From assembly GCA_947487155.1 (NCBI GenBank), contig CANKVS010000004.1, positions 1 through 64,000 on the forward strand: 64,000 nucleotides of DNA, written 5' to 3'. This DNA is from an uncultured Flaviramulus sp. (GTDB lineage Bacteria; Bacteroidota; Bacteroidia; Flavobacteriales; Flavobacteriaceae). The notes beneath the pieces were generated by a model. That model searched no databases. It saw only the letters and a list, made by a program, of their open reading frames with translations, and was not told the DNA's origin. Below are positions 50,684 to 60,958 of the stretch, in pieces; the stretch's first letter is position 1, and every line of letters begins with the position of its first letter. Made by a program: the position numbers and the translations under genes.

Positions 50684-52312
50684 ATGATAAAACAAGTTTT
50701 AAAACAAATAACACCTTATTTATCAATTAGTTGTGTTATTTTATTGTTGTTTAGCTGCGGAACGAGTACTGACTCTAAAAAAGATTTACTAGTTTTTAGG
50801 TATAATGAATATGAAAACATAAATACTTTAGATCCTGCATTTTCAAGAACCTTGCAAGATAATTCGATAAACAATCAATTATTTAATGGTTTAGTTCAAT
50901 TAGATAATAATTTAAATATTATACCATGTATTGCTAAAAATTGGACTATTTCTAAAGATGCTCGTACGTACACATTTTCTTTACGAAACGATGTTTACTT
51001 TCATAAGCATTACTTATTTGGGAAAGATTCAACAAGAATAGTGGTTGCTAAAGATTTTGAATATAGTTTAAACCGTTTGAGGGACAAAAAAATTGCTGCT
51101 CCTGGAAATTGGGTTTTAAACAAGGTGGATGATTTTATGGCAATAAATGACACGCTTTTTGAAATCACTTTACAACAACCTTTTCCTGCATTTATAGGCT
51201 TATTATCAACAAAATACTGCTCGGTACTTCCAAAAGAAATTGTTGAACATTATGGTAACGATTTCCGTTCTAAGCCAATTGGAACAGGCCCTTTTAAATT
51301 TAAACGTTGGGAAGAAAACATCAAACTTGTTCTTAGAAAAAATGAAGCCTATTTTGAAAAAGATTCTGAAGGAAATGCGTTACCATATTTAGAAGCGGTT
51401 GCACTTACTTTTTTACCCGATAAGCAAAGTGAGTTTTTACAATTTGCCCAAGGTAATATTGATTTTTTAAACAGCTTAGATGCTTCCTACAAAGATGAAT
51501 TACTAACTACAGATGGTAAACTTAGAAACTCTTACACTGAATCTGTTAACATGATTCGAGGTCCCTATTTAAATACTGAATATTTAGGGTTTTATTTAGA
51601 TTCTAAAACGCCCGAAATACAATCGGAATTAATACGCAAAGCTATAAATTATGGGTTTGACAGAAAAAAAATGATGATGTATTTACGTAATGGCATTGGT
51701 AACCCTGCTAATGGTGGTTTTATTCCTATTGGGTTACCAGGTTACAATACATCTATCGGTTTTACATATCAACCCGAAAAAGCAAAACAGTTAGTTGAAA
51801 AATTTAAAAAAGAAAGTGGTATTGCAAACCCAGAAATTACACTCGTAACAAGTAGTAATTATCTAAGTTTTTGTGAATTTATACAGCGTGAACTTGAAAA
51901 ATCAGGACTCAAAATTAATGTTGATGTTATGCCTGAAGCGTCTTTAAGATCTGCGCGTTCAAACGGAAAAGTAGATATGTTTAGAAGTTCGTGGGTAGCC
52001 GATTATCTTGATGCCGAAAACTATTTATCTATTTTTTACAGTAAGAATTTTGCGCCAAATGGCTCTAATTATTTTCATTATAAAAGCACTCAATTTGATA
52101 GTTTATACAATAAAGCGTTTACTGTAACTAATATTGAAGAACGAAAACATTTATATACAACTATGGATTCTTTAGCCATGCAAAAAGCACTTATGGTACC
52201 TTTATTTTATGATGAAATAATTCGTTTTACTAGAAAAAATGTAGAGGGTTTAGGTATTAATCCTATTAATTTATTGGATTTAAGGTACGTTAAAAAAACC
52301 AACTTAAAGTAG
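50684..52312 (+). CDS. Oligopeptide/nickel-type ABC transporter substrate-binding lipoprotein
   Basis: 542-aa lipoprotein (LLFSC). SBP family 5 pattern: INTLDPAFSRTLQDNSINNQLFNGLVQLD, IAKNWTISKDARTYTFSLRNDVYFH, KPIGTGPFKFKRWEENIKLVL, and ADYLDAENYLSIFYS near residue 445. These proteins capture peptides or similar solutes for an Opp/Dpp-type importer. No permease or ATPase genes adjoin it, so the partner must be encoded elsewhere, as is common in Flavobacteriia. Confidence 0.88.
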   Translation: MIKQVLKQITPYLSISCVILLLFSCGTSTDSKKDLLVFRYNEYENINTLDPAFSRTLQDNSINNQLFNGLVQLDNNLNIIPCIAKNWTISKDARTYTFSLRNDVYFHKHYLFGKDSTRIVVAKDFEYSLNRLRDKKIAAPGNWVLNKVDDFMAINDTLFEITLQQPFPAFIGLLSTKYCSVLPKEIVEHYGNDFRSKPIGTGPFKFKRWEENIKLVLRKNEAYFEKDSEGNALPYLEAVALTFLPDKQSEFLQFAQGNIDFLNSLDASYKDELLTTDGKLRNSYTESVNMIRGPYLNTEYLGFYLDSKTPEIQSELIRKAINYGFDRKKMMMYLRNGIGNPANGGFIPIGLPGYNTSIGFTYQPEKAKQLVEKFKKESGIANPEITLVTSSNYLSFCEFIQRELEKSGLKINVDVMPEASLRSARSNGKVDMFRSSWVADYLDAENYLSIFYSKNFAPNGSNYFHYKSTQFDSLYNKAFTVTNIEERKHLYTTMDSLAMQKALMVPLFYDEIIRFTRKNVEGLGINPINLLDLRYVKKTNLK

Positions 52313-52370
52313 ACTTCCCCGAAACAAACACAGATATTATTTTTATAAAGAAAAATATTAAAAATATCGA

Positions 52371-53279
52371 TTATCGTGTAAAATAATAAATATCATCATC
52401 GCCTTTTCCTTTTGCGCGTTTTGATGAAAAATATCCAGTCTCATTATTATTAGAAGTAATTAAGCTAAAATCATCTTTATTGCTATTTATGGGCTTTGGT
52501 AGTTTTATAACTTTTTCAAAAGTTCCATCTTCTTTTATTATACTTTTATAAATATCAAATCCGCCATAACCTCCTGGTCTATTTGAAGCAAAATACAGCA
52601 CATTATTAGTACTTATATATGGAAACATTTCTCTACTATAGGAATTAATTTTGCCTCCTAAATTTTTAGGTGTACTATAGGTGTTATTTTCTAAAATATC
52701 AACTTTAAAAACATCAGAACCTCCTTTAGTAGTTTCTTTTCCACCTCTAATATTAGCTATAAAATACATGGTTTTACCATTGGCACTTATTGTAGGGTGC
52801 GTATACGAAAATTTAGGCTTACAAAACGACAAAACTTTAAAGTTTGTCCACCCAATACCTGCCACATATTCCCCTACTTTAATATGGAAGTTGGTTGCCT
52901 TAAACGCTCCTGTTGGCCTGTCTTTATTGTTATAATTGGTTGTTAAATAAAGTAATTTCCCATTGGGTGATATTGTAGCACTTGTAATATGTCTTATATT
53001 ATACTTAGCATCTATTACTATTGGTTTGGAGTTTATAATTTCGCCATTGTCTAACTCTCCAATATATACTGTTAATTCGGGATTCCCTAAATACCTTTTA
53101 ATCTTTCCTTTTTTTGTTAAAGTATATGATGAAAAAATAACTTTGTTATCTGGCAACAGCATTAAACCAAAATGTGGATGCTCGTTATTTATCTTAATAT
53201 TTGTTATGGTGTATTTTGCGTTTTGTGAAAAGGCGACTATAGTAACTAAAAAAAAGAAACAGGTAACTAACTTAACCAT
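52371..53279 (-). CDS. PD40/WD40-like beta-propeller protein, secreted
   Basis: 302 aa with a Sec signal (to about AFSQ). Repeats of the PD40 type are visible: HITSATISPNGKLLYLTTN, HPTISANGKTMYFIAN, MFPYISTNNVLYFASNRPGGYGGFDIY and the closing YFSSKRAKGKGDDDIY. Such propellers occur in TolB and in OmpA-linked proteins of Bacteroidota; here the OmpA domain is absent. Probably a periplasmic binding or scaffold protein. It lies tail to tail with the substrate-binding protein. Confidence 0.8.
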   Translation of the reverse strand: MVKLVTCFFFLVTIVAFSQNAKYTITNIKINNEHPHFGLMLLPDNKVIFSSYTLTKKGKIKRYLGNPELTVYIGELDNGEIINSKPIVIDAKYNIRHITSATISPNGKLLYLTTNYNNKDRPTGAFKATNFHIKVGEYVAGIGWTNFKVLSFCKPKFSYTHPTISANGKTMYFIANIRGGKETTKGGSDVFKVDILENNTYSTPKNLGGKINSYSREMFPYISTNNVLYFASNRPGGYGGFDIYKSIIKEDGTFEKVIKLPKPINSNKDDFSLITSNNNETGYFSSKRAKGKGDDDIYYFTR

Positions 53280-53301
53280 AGAACTTAAAGCTTGATTTTA
53301 A

Positions 53302-53329
53302 CAAATATAGCGATTTGCGATAAAATCAA
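53302..53329 (-). promoter_or_regulatory. Promoter of the PD40 gene
   Basis: On the minus strand TTG (53327-53329) precedes TATATTTG (53302-53309) by 17 nt, a good Bacteroidota promoter, about 23 nt upstream of the start codon. It lies between this gene and the tail of GH95. Confidence 0.6.
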
Positions 53330-53350
53330 TACGTACCAACAACAAGTCGT

Positions 53351-55696
53351 TTACAATTGGTATACACCATTAGAGTTTAGTTTAAACTTTTTTATTTTTT
53401 TATTTATAATCATTTCCCCTTTTCTGTACGGAATGCCTTTTATTTTTAATTGTTTAATTTTTCCGTTTTCCCATTTCATATCTACCTCAAAACCACCACG
53501 AGATTTTAATCCGCTTACTTCACCATCGCTCCATGCTTCGGGTAGTGCTGGTAATAGATCTAAATATCCAGTATGAGACTGTAATAGCATTTCTACAACA
53601 CCAGATGCACCTCCCATATTTCCATCTAATTGAAACGGTGGGTGAGCACATAATAAATTAGCGTACGTTCCGCCACCTGTAGACATTTCAACTTTTGTTG
53701 AATACACTGGCTTCATTAATTGCTGTAGCATTTTATGCGCATGATTTCCATCTTTTAAACGTGCCCAAAAATTAAGTTTCCATGCTCTAGACCAACCTGT
53801 ACCACTATCGCCTCTAGCATTAAGTGTTACCTTTGCTGCTTCTGCTAATTTAGGTGTTTTTGTTGGTGAAATTTGATTTCCAGGATGCAATGCAAATAAA
53901 TGAGAAACATGGCGGTGAGTACTTTTAGGATCATCAACATCTTCTTTCCATTCCTGTAATTGTCCCCAACTACCAATTTGAGGAAGCGCAATAGTATTTC
54001 TCGCAATGATAACCTGTTTAGAAAATTCATCATCTATACCTAATACGTTATGTGCTTTTACACAGTTATTTAATAAATCCCAAGCTATTTGATGATCCAT
54101 TGAAGCGCCACTTGAAATAACACCATGCTCTGGAGAATAAGAAGGCGATGATACTAATTTCCCATTGTCATCTAAAACTAAATAATCTAACCAAAATAGT
54201 GCAGCTTCTTTCATTAGTGGGTATGCTGTTTCTTTTAGGAAAACCTTGTCTTGAGTAAAATCGTAATGATCCCAGAAATGTTGAGCAAACCAACCAGCGC
54301 CTCCAGGGAAATACCCCCAAGGAATACCCCAACCTGGTGACGTATACCCAAACGCATTACACATTGTATTAACAACCCAACCTCGTGTGTTAAAATATGC
54401 TTTTGCTGCTAATTTGCCTGGTTTAACCAAACTCTCTATATAGTCTAAAAACGGTTCATGGCATTCTGATAGGTTAGTTAATTCTGCTGGCCAATAAATC
54501 ATTTCTAAATTAATATTACTATGATAATCGGCTGCCCAAGGCGGATTGGTAGAATTGTTCCATTTTCCTTGCAAATTCATAGACATACTTTTTGGTCGAC
54601 TTGCCGAAATCATTAAATAACGAGCAAATTGAAAATAAAGCACTTCCATTCCTCTGTCGTCTCCTTTTTCAAAATAACTTTTTAATCTTTCATCTGTTGG
54701 GAATACACTTGAAGAATTACCAGCTATTTGCAAACTAACTCTATTAAATAAATTAGTATAATCTGCAATATGTTCTTCTTTCAGTTCATTAAAAGATAAT
54801 TGTGAAGCTACTTTTAATGTCTCCTTATTTTGTGATAAAAAATCGTTTCCATTATAAGTTGGATACTCTAATAGATATGCTGTAGCAGATGTATGTAAAA
54901 TGGTAAACTCTTCAACATCATTTACATATAAAACCCCATTTTTATAACTAACCGAACCTTTAGGAACGTTTAATTTTAGCTTTGTTTCAAAGCCCATGCC
55001 GTTATCGGCTACTTTTCCTTGAAAACTGTAAACGCCATTTTCAAACGTTTCTTTAACTAAAGCATGTGGTGTTTTAAAACGGATTTCGTAACTTGTTTTT
55101 ACTGAACTTTTAAATTGATAAACAAATACATTTTTTGGGTAATTTCCAAAATAAACCCGATTGTATTTCTCTCCATTAACCTCATAAGATACCTTAGCTA
55201 AAGCCTTATTAATATCTAAACTACGCTTGTAATTATCTACCTTATCTGTATGTGCTACTTTTATAAAAATGTCGCCCATAGTTTGTTGTGCACCATAGTC
55301 TCCAAACTCACCATTGTATTTTTCATTAATATCAATCGCACCTGGAAATGTTGCTTTGGTTAACTTATCGGCTTCATTAATTTTACCTTCTTCCAAAAGT
55401 GTTCTAATTTCTGATAAGTTTTTATGAACTCCTTTTTTTAATCCAAAATTATAATTTGGATTAGAGTTTGGTCCTCCCGACCATAATGTGCCTTCTGAAA
55501 ATTGAATATGTTCCTCATTAACACCACCAAAAACCATAACTCCCATATAGCCATTCCCTAACGGTAAAGCTTCTGTCATCCATTCATTTGCTGGTTGATT
55601 GTACCATAATTCTAATGGGGCACTATTCTGTGAATACACACAAGCACAAATTGTAATTAAAAATATTGTTAATACATTCTTTTTTAAAATTTTCAT
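53351..55696 (-). CDS. GH95 alpha-L-fucosidase, secreted (second copy)
   Basis: 781 aa with Sec signal (to about VYSQ). GH95 landmarks: WYNQPANEWMTEALPLGNGYMGVMVFGG, LQGKWNNSTNPPWAADYHSNINLEMIYWP near residue 390 with the intact N-I-N pair, SPSYSPEHG with the likely acid Glu near 525, GASMDHQIAWDLL, and PFQLDGNMGG near 690. All expected catalytic residues are present, in contrast to the PUL copy at 27433. It lies outside the PUL among core genes, with no SusC/D, sulfatase or regulator beside it, so it may serve more than one fucose-containing glycan. It is AT-rich like its surroundings. Confidence 0.9.
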   Translation of the reverse strand: MKILKKNVLTIFLITICACVYSQNSAPLELWYNQPANEWMTEALPLGNGYMGVMVFGGVNEEHIQFSEGTLWSGGPNSNPNYNFGLKKGVHKNLSEIRTLLEEGKINEADKLTKATFPGAIDINEKYNGEFGDYGAQQTMGDIFIKVAHTDKVDNYKRSLDINKALAKVSYEVNGEKYNRVYFGNYPKNVFVYQFKSSVKTSYEIRFKTPHALVKETFENGVYSFQGKVADNGMGFETKLKLNVPKGSVSYKNGVLYVNDVEEFTILHTSATAYLLEYPTYNGNDFLSQNKETLKVASQLSFNELKEEHIADYTNLFNRVSLQIAGNSSSVFPTDERLKSYFEKGDDRGMEVLYFQFARYLMISASRPKSMSMNLQGKWNNSTNPPWAADYHSNINLEMIYWPAELTNLSECHEPFLDYIESLVKPGKLAAKAYFNTRGWVVNTMCNAFGYTSPGWGIPWGYFPGGAGWFAQHFWDHYDFTQDKVFLKETAYPLMKEAALFWLDYLVLDDNGKLVSSPSYSPEHGVISSGASMDHQIAWDLLNNCVKAHNVLGIDDEFSKQVIIARNTIALPQIGSWGQLQEWKEDVDDPKSTHRHVSHLFALHPGNQISPTKTPKLAEAAKVTLNARGDSGTGWSRAWKLNFWARLKDGNHAHKMLQQLMKPVYSTKVEMSTGGGTYANLLCAHPPFQLDGNMGGASGVVEMLLQSHTGYLDLLPALPEAWSDGEVSGLKSRGGFEVDMKWENGKIKQLKIKGIPYRKGEMIINKKIKKFKLNSNGVYQL

Positions 55697-55843
55697 CTTT
55701 ACAGTCTTTTTTTGCTGAATAATTTATAAATAATAGAGCTACCTAGAAATAGACTCTAAAATTAAAAAGATTATTATAAAATATTAACTACTTTATTAAC
55801 TTCTTATGATAGAATTATAGCATAGAAAATTTATTAGGACTCT

Positions 55844-57019
55844 TTATTCTCTTCTGTACTTTTTAGTTTCTTTAAAGACATGTTCTAAAATTTTTGCCTC
55901 TTGCTCTGTAAATTCTAATCCTCGTCTTGAAAACACAACCTTCGCAACCTCAAAAGCTTTTTTGGGTAAAAATGTTTTAAACCCACTACTTCCGCCCCAA
56001 CTAAAGCTAGGGATAAAGTTTCTAGGGAATCCGCTACCAAAAATATTAGCACTTACGCCAACTACAGTACCCGTATTAAACATTGTGTTAATACCACATT
56101 TACTATGATCGCCCATCATAAGCCCACAAAATTGAAGCCCCGTTCTTGCAAATCCTTCTGTTTGATAATCCCACATACGCACTTCGGCATAGTTATTTTT
56201 TAGGTTAGAATTATTAGTGTCTGCACCTAAATTACACCACTCACCTATTACTGAATTGCCCAAATAGCCCTCGTGCCCCTTGTTTGAATTTTGAAAAATC
56301 ACTGAATTTTTTACTTCACCTCCAACAGTACTATACGGGCCAATAGTAGTTGGTCCATAAATTTTAGTTCCAAGTTTTAGTTTGGATTCTTTACACAAAG
56401 CCAAAGGTCCCCGAATAATTGAACCTTCCATAATTTCGGCGTTCTTCCCTATGTAAATAGGGCCTGTACTAGCGTTAAGTGTTGTAAACTCCAAAGTTGC
56501 TCCATCTTCAATAAAAACATTTTCTGGAACTATTACGTTATTACTTGCTGGAATGGGTTGCGATTTCCTGTTTTTAGTAATTAGATTAAAATCTGCTTGA
56601 AGCGCTTCCCCATTTTTAGAAAATATGTCCCAAGTATGTTCAATTTTAATACAATCCTCATTATACTCTAATGTATCGTAAGTGTCAAAATCTATATCTT
56701 CTTGGGTGTCTTTAGTGTAAAAAGCAACAATATCTTCATCATTAAAAACAGCCTGATTTTCCTTTAAGCCTTTAATTAGGTCTACTAAAGAATCATTAGG
56801 AAGATACGATGCATTAATCATTATATTTTCTGGCATTTCAACCATCGGGTATTTATCGGCTAAATAATCCTCGGTAACAGTAGTTGTTGTTGAACCTAAA
56901 AATGCTTCCCATTTTTCTCTAATGGTTAATATGCCAATTCTAATATCGGCAACTGGTCTTGTATATGTAAATGGCAATAAATTGTTTCGAGAAGAGCCAT
57001 CAAAAAGAATATAATTCAT
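55844..57019 (-). CDS. GlmU-like sugar nucleotidyltransferase/left-handed helix protein
   Basis: 391 aa. The N-terminal part opens MNYILFDGSSRNNLLPFTYTRPVADIRIGILTIREKW, the form seen in the GlmU-family putative nucleotidyltransferases of Bacteroidota. From residue about 180 on, hexapeptide repeats build a left-handed beta-helix: IYIGKNAEIMEGSIIRG, TKIYGPTTIGPYSTVGG, NSVIGEWCNLGADTNNS. It probably makes a nucleotide sugar with or without acyl transfer, but the canonical GlmU pyrophosphorylase loop (LxGGxGTRM) is absent, so activity is uncertain. It is located downstream of rpmE2 and is transcribed in the same direction. Confidence 0.8.
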   Translation of the reverse strand: MNYILFDGSSRNNLLPFTYTRPVADIRIGILTIREKWEAFLGSTTTTVTEDYLADKYPMVEMPENIMINASYLPNDSLVDLIKGLKENQAVFNDEDIVAFYTKDTQEDIDFDTYDTLEYNEDCIKIEHTWDIFSKNGEALQADFNLITKNRKSQPIPASNNVIVPENVFIEDGATLEFTTLNASTGPIYIGKNAEIMEGSIIRGPLALCKESKLKLGTKIYGPTTIGPYSTVGGEVKNSVIFQNSNKGHEGYLGNSVIGEWCNLGADTNNSNLKNNYAEVRMWDYQTEGFARTGLQFCGLMMGDHSKCGINTMFNTGTVVGVSANIFGSGFPRNFIPSFSWGGSSGFKTFLPKKAFEVAKVVFSRRGLEFTEQEAKILEHVFKETKKYRRE

Positions 57020-57135
57020 ATAAATATCTACTTAAAAGCTGTAAATATAAACATTCAAATACCCATTTATACAAAGAACTATCAACAAAAACCCTTGTGA
57101 AATGTTGTGTTCGAGAACACTTAAAAAATTATCAC

Positions 57136-57170
57136 AAAAAAAGCCTTTCAAAAAAATAAAAGGCTTTAAA
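57136..57170 (-). terminator. rpmE2 terminator
   Basis: On the minus strand AAAGCCTTT and AAAGGCTTT pair across a T-rich loop and are followed by further T residues. It begins about 20 nt after the rpmE2 stop. Confidence 0.75.
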
Positions 57171-57188
57171 TATAATGTTGTAGCTAAA

Positions 57189-57440
57189 TTATTTCTTAAA
57201 CTTAGCGTACTTAGTTTTAAATTTATCAATACGTCCAGCAGTATCTACTAATTTAGATTTACCAGTATAATATGGATGTGATGTTCTTGAAATCTCCATT
57301 TTAACAAGTGGATACTCAACACCATCAACTTCTAAAGTTTCGTTAGTAGTTGCAGTAGACTTAGTTAAAAACACATCGTCGTTAGACATATCTTTAAATG
57401 CTACTAATCTATAATTTTCTGGGTGTATACCTTTTCTCAT
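57189..57440 (-). CDS. rpmE2: Ribosomal protein bL31, type B
   Basis: 83 aa. [47 protein letters not shown] identify bL31. The two pairs of cysteines that bind zinc in type A L31 are missing, so this is the zinc-free type B (RpmE2/YkgM form). In many bacteria type B replaces type A when zinc is short, but in Flavobacteriia it is commonly the only copy. It has its own promoter and terminator. Confidence 0.97.
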   Translation of the reverse strand: MRKGIHPENYRLVAFKDMSNDDVFLTKSTATTNETLEVDGVEYPLVKMEISRTSHPYYTGKSKLVDTAGRIDKFKTKYAKFKK

Positions 57441-57477
57441 CGCTAAACGCTTTTTATTCTTTACAATTTTGGAGCTG

Positions 57478-57507
57478 CAAATTTAAGTATTTTTTATAAA
57501 TGCACAA
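57478..57507 (-). promoter_or_regulatory. rpmE2 promoter
   Basis: On the minus strand TTG (57505-57507) and TAAATTTG (57478-57485) are separated by 19 nt and lie about 38 nt upstream of the start codon. Confidence 0.6.
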
Positions 57508-57552
57508 TATTTTTTAATAAATTTTATTTCGCAGCTTTGTGTAACGTTTTAT

Positions 57553-57560
57553 TATATTTG
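57553..57560 (+). promoter_or_regulatory. Candidate -7 element of the DUF4199-GT2 unit
   Basis: TATATTTG, 39 nt upstream of the start codon at 57600. The nearest TTTG upstream is only 13 nt away, so the -33 element is uncertain. Confidence 0.5.
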
Positions 57561-57599
57561 AATACTAACCAAACAACTAATACATTAAACAAAAATATT

Positions 57600-58133
57600 A
57601 TGGAAAAAACTATTAAATCAATTGCTACAAATTATGGTTTATATCTGGGTGCAACCTTAGCTTTAATAACGGTTATTGTATATGCCGTTGATTTAAAACT
57701 GTTTGTAGATACTCTTTTTGGCATTTCTATTTACATTATCGTAATTGTTTTTGGTATTATTGCCGTAATTAAATCAAAGCAACTTTTTAATGGATACCTG
57801 TCGTTTAAAGAAACCTTTACCTCATATTTTTTAACCGTTTTAATCGGGCTTGTTATCAGCTCTTTGGTTTCTTTTCTTTTGTTCAATTTTATTGATGTTG
57901 AAGCGGCAAATGTTTTAAAAGAACAATCTATTGAAAAGATAATAAAAATACTTGAGGGTTTTAATACGCCAAATGAAATTATAGCTGAAACTGTCGATAA
58001 AATAGAGGGAGAAAACCTATTTTCTATCGGTAATGTTCTTCAAAGTTTAATAATAAATTACTTATTACCCATTACCGTAATTGGTTTGATTGTTGCAGCT
58101 TTTATGAAAAAAACTAACCCAGACACAGAATAA
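57600..58133 (+). CDS. DUF4199 family membrane protein
   Basis: The ATG at 57600 gives 177 aa (a longer frame runs 21 codons upstream, across the promoter box). Four hydrophobic segments: residues about 10-28, 36-55, 72-95 and 145-167 (LIINYLLPITVIGLIVAAF), with a charged loop of about 45 residues before the last. This architecture and the KSKQLFNGYLSFKETF sequence after helix 2 are those of DUF4199, a Bacteroidota family with no known role. It stands 39 nt upstream of the GT2 gene, an arrangement I recognise as conserved in Flavobacteriia. Confidence 0.85.
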   Translation: MEKTIKSIATNYGLYLGATLALITVIVYAVDLKLFVDTLFGISIYIIVIVFGIIAVIKSKQLFNGYLSFKETFTSYFLTVLIGLVISSLVSFLLFNFIDVEAANVLKEQSIEKIIKILEGFNTPNEIIAETVDKIEGENLFSIGNVLQSLIINYLLPITVIGLIVAAFMKKTNPDTE

Positions 58134-58172
58134 ATTCATTATTTTTGAAGTATCAAATTTTGAAAATTATAC

Positions 58173-59123
58173 ATGAATATATCTGTAGTTATACCACTAC
58201 TTAACGAACAAGATGCTTTAACAGAATTACATGATTGGATTGCAAAAGTTATGCAAAACAATCATTTTTCTTATGAAATCATTTTTATAGATGATGGCAG
58301 TACGGATGATTCTTGGCAAGTTATCTCGCATTTATCATCACAACATAATCAAGTTAAAGGTATTCGGTTTTTAAAAAACTTTGGTAAATCGCAAGCTTTA
58401 CATGCTGGTTTTGAAAAAGCACAAGGCGAAGTTGTTATAACTATGGATGCCGATTTACAGGATAATCCCGATGAAATTCCAGAACTTTATAACATGATTG
58501 TTAATGACGATTTCGATTTAGTTTCTGGCTGGAAAAAGAAACGCTACGATTCGGTTATCTCTAAAAATCTGCCTTCAAAATTATTTAATTGGGCCGCTAG
58601 AAGAACCTCTGGTGTTAAATTACACGACTTTAATTGCGGGCTTAAAGCATACAAAATCGATGTTGTAAAAAACATTGATGTTAATGGCGAAATGCATCGC
58701 TATATTCCTGTGCTATCTAAAAATGCAGGGTTTACTAAAATAGGTGAAAAAATTGTACAGCATCAAGCTAGAAAATACGGCGAAACTAAATTTGGCATGA
58801 ACCGTTTTATACATGGCTTTTTAGACTTAATAACCATTTGGTTTTTGTCGCACTTTGGCAAACGCCCCATGCATTTATTTGGTGCTTTAGGAGTTATTAT
58901 GTTTGCTTTAGGTTTTGGTTTTTCGCTTTATCTTGGTATAGATAAACTATTTTTAAACCCTTTAGGCAGACTTATTACGCAACGCCCTCAATTTTACATC
59001 GCGCTGGCAACCATGATTATTGGTACGCAATTTTTTATTGCTGGGTTTTTGGGTGAAATTATTTTACGCACCAAACAAGATAAAAAACGTTACTCTATTA
59101 AAAGCGAATTGAATTTTAATTAG
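58173..59123 (+). CDS. GT2 glycosyltransferase (ArnC/DPM1-like)
   Basis: 316 aa. Catalytic GT-A domain with VVIPLLNEQDAL at the N-terminus, FIDDGSTDDSW near residue 38, MDADLQDNPDEI near 92 (metal and nucleotide binding), and QARKYGETKFGMN near 200, the acceptor-side motif. Two transmembrane segments follow (residues about 235-260 and 270-300). This fits polyprenyl-phosphate glycosyltransferases that load a sugar on undecaprenyl phosphate at the cytoplasmic face of the membrane. It is co-oriented with the DUF4199 and phosphohexomutase genes. Confidence 0.92.
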   Translation: MNISVVIPLLNEQDALTELHDWIAKVMQNNHFSYEIIFIDDGSTDDSWQVISHLSSQHNQVKGIRFLKNFGKSQALHAGFEKAQGEVVITMDADLQDNPDEIPELYNMIVNDDFDLVSGWKKKRYDSVISKNLPSKLFNWAARRTSGVKLHDFNCGLKAYKIDVVKNIDVNGEMHRYIPVLSKNAGFTKIGEKIVQHQARKYGETKFGMNRFIHGFLDLITIWFLSHFGKRPMHLFGALGVIMFALGFGFSLYLGIDKLFLNPLGRLITQRPQFYIALATMIIGTQFFIAGFLGEIILRTKQDKKRYSIKSELNFN

Positions 59124-59201
59124 TATTTATTACTTAAACGTTTTAGTTACAATATTGCATTAACAACCTATAAAAAGGGCATAACAAACTAATGAAATGT
59201 T

Positions 59202-59209
59202 TATTTTTG
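59202..59209 (+). promoter_or_regulatory. Candidate -7 element of the phosphohexomutase gene
   Basis: TATTTTTG fits TAnnTTTG and lies 18 nt before the start codon at 59228, implying a very short leader. No clear -33 element is seen. Confidence 0.45.
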
Positions 59210-59227
59210 CAACATATTTAATGACAT

Positions 59228-60958
59228 ATGATTTACATAAAACCTGAAATTTTAGACAGAATAAACACTTGGTTAACCCCAACTTTTGATAAAGACACAC
59301 AAGCCATTATAAAAGATAGTATAGCTAACAACCCTGAAGATATTCAGGAAAGTTTTTATAAAGACTTAGAGTTTGGTACTGGAGGAATGCGTGGTATTAT
59401 GGGAGTTGGCACCAACAGAATAAACAAATACACTTTAGGTAAAAACACGCAAGGTCTAAGCAATTATTTATATAAAATTTTTCCAAACGAAACACCTAAA
59501 GTTGCTATTGCTTACGATTGTAGACATAATAGCAAAAGTTTAGCAAAAGTAGTAGCCAATGTGTTTTCGGCAAATAATATTGAAGTGTATTTATTTGAAG
59601 ATTTGCGTACAACACCAGAACTATCTTTTGCATTAAAGCATTTAGGATGCCATTGTGGTATTGTTTTAACCGCATCACATAATCCGCCAGAATACAATGG
59701 CTACAAAGTGTACTGGCAAGATGGTGGGCAATTAGTACCACCACACGACGATGCTGTGATACAAACCATTAATGATTTGGATTATGCCGATATAAAATTT
59801 AAACCAGACAATAACCGCATTCATTATATAGGAAAAGATGTTGATGATGTATTTATTGATGCCTCTGTAGCTAATGGAAGCTTTAATACACCCGAAACCG
59901 CTAAAGATAATTTAACCATTGTTTTTACATCCTTACACGGTACTTCCATTACTGCTATTCCAGAAACTTTAAAACGTGCTGGTTATAAAAATGTACATAT
60001 TGTTAAAGAGCAAGAAGCGCCAAACGGAGATTTCCCAACTGTAGCTTCCCCAAACCCAGAAGAACCTGCTGCTTTAAAAATGGCTTTAGATTTAGCTGAA
60101 AAAGTTAATGCAGATATAGTTATTGGTACCGATCCTGATAGTGATAGATTAGGTATTGCTGTTAGAAACGGAGACAACAAAATGCAACTGCTTAACGGAA
60201 ATCAAACCATGGTGATGATGAACGATTTTTTACTTAAACAATGGAAAGCAAAAAATAAAATACAAGGAAAAGAATTTATAGCCTCTACTATTGTATCAAC
60301 GCCAATGCTAAATAAATTGGCTAATGCTTATAATGTTGAAAGTAAAATTGTACTCACTGGATTTAAATGGATTGCTAAACTAATTCACGATTTCCCAGAA
60401 CTTAATTTTATTGGTGGCGGCGAAGAAAGTTTTGGTTATATGGTTGGCGATTTTGTTCGAGATAAAGATGCTGTTACCTCAACCCTTTTAGCTTGCGAAA
60501 TTGCTGCTCAGGCAAAAGCGAATAACAGTTCTTTTTTCTACAACCTTATTCAACTGTATTTAGAACATGGTTTTTACAAGGAACGCTTAATTTCTTTAAC
60601 AAAAAAAGGTATAGAAGGTGCTCAAGAAATTACGCAAATGATGATTGATGCACGAGAAAATCCACTTACCGAAATTAATGGACAAAAAGTAGTTAAAATT
60701 GAAGACTATCAACTATCCACTTCAAAAAACATGATTTCTGGTGATGTAAGCACTATTAATATTCCAAAATCTAATGTATTAATTTATTATACCGAAGATG
60801 GTAGTCAAGTAGCATTAAGACCTAGTGGTACCGAGCCTAAAATAAAATTCTATGTAAGTGTTAATACACAATTAAAATCGGTTGAAGATTTTAAAACAAT
60901 AGAAGCTCAACTTGACACCAAAGCAGAAACCATTTTAAAAGACATGAACCTTATTTAA
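59228..60958 (+). CDS. Phosphoglucomutase/phosphomannomutase
   Basis: 576 aa. Interconverts hexose 1- and 6-phosphates through a phosphoserine. The catalytic loop [16 protein letters not shown] has its Ser near residue 149; the metal loop [13 protein letters not shown] lies near 300; the sugar-binding loop GGGEESFGY near 400; and the phosphate-binding loop [12 protein letters not shown] near 535. [15 protein letters not shown] at residues 46-60 is the usual N-terminal signature of the long bacterial type. The stop codon lies within the first unit of a perfect 19-bp tandem repeat (60953-60990). Confidence 0.95.
   Translation: MIYIKPEILDRINTWLTPTFDKDTQAIIKDSIANNPEDIQESFYKDLEFGTGGMRGIMGVGTNRINKYTLGKNTQGLSNYLYKIFPNETPKVAIAYDCRHNSKSLAKVVANVFSANNIEVYLFEDLRTTPELSFALKHLGCHCGIVLTASHNPPEYNGYKVYWQDGGQLVPPHDDAVIQTINDLDYADIKFKPDNNRIHYIGKDVDDVFIDASVANGSFNTPETAKDNLTIVFTSLHGTSITAIPETLKRAGYKNVHIVKEQEAPNGDFPTVASPNPEEPAALKMALDLAEKVNADIVIGTDPDSDRLGIAVRNGDNKMQLLNGNQTMVMMNDFLLKQWKAKNKIQGKEFIASTIVSTPMLNKLANAYNVESKIVLTGFKWIAKLIHDFPELNFIGGGEESFGYMVGDFVRDKDAVTSTLLACEIAAQAKANNSSFFYNLIQLYLEHGFYKERLISLTKKGIEGAQEITQMMIDARENPLTEINGQKVVKIEDYQLSTSKNMISGDVSTINIPKSNVLIYYTEDGSQVALRPSGTEPKIKFYVSVNTQLKSVEDFKTIEAQLDTKAETILKDMNLI

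Noticed and set aside
57032-57229. Minus-strand frame across the rpmE2 terminator
   Set aside because: It overlaps the rpmE2 end and its terminator, and shows no recognisable sequence.
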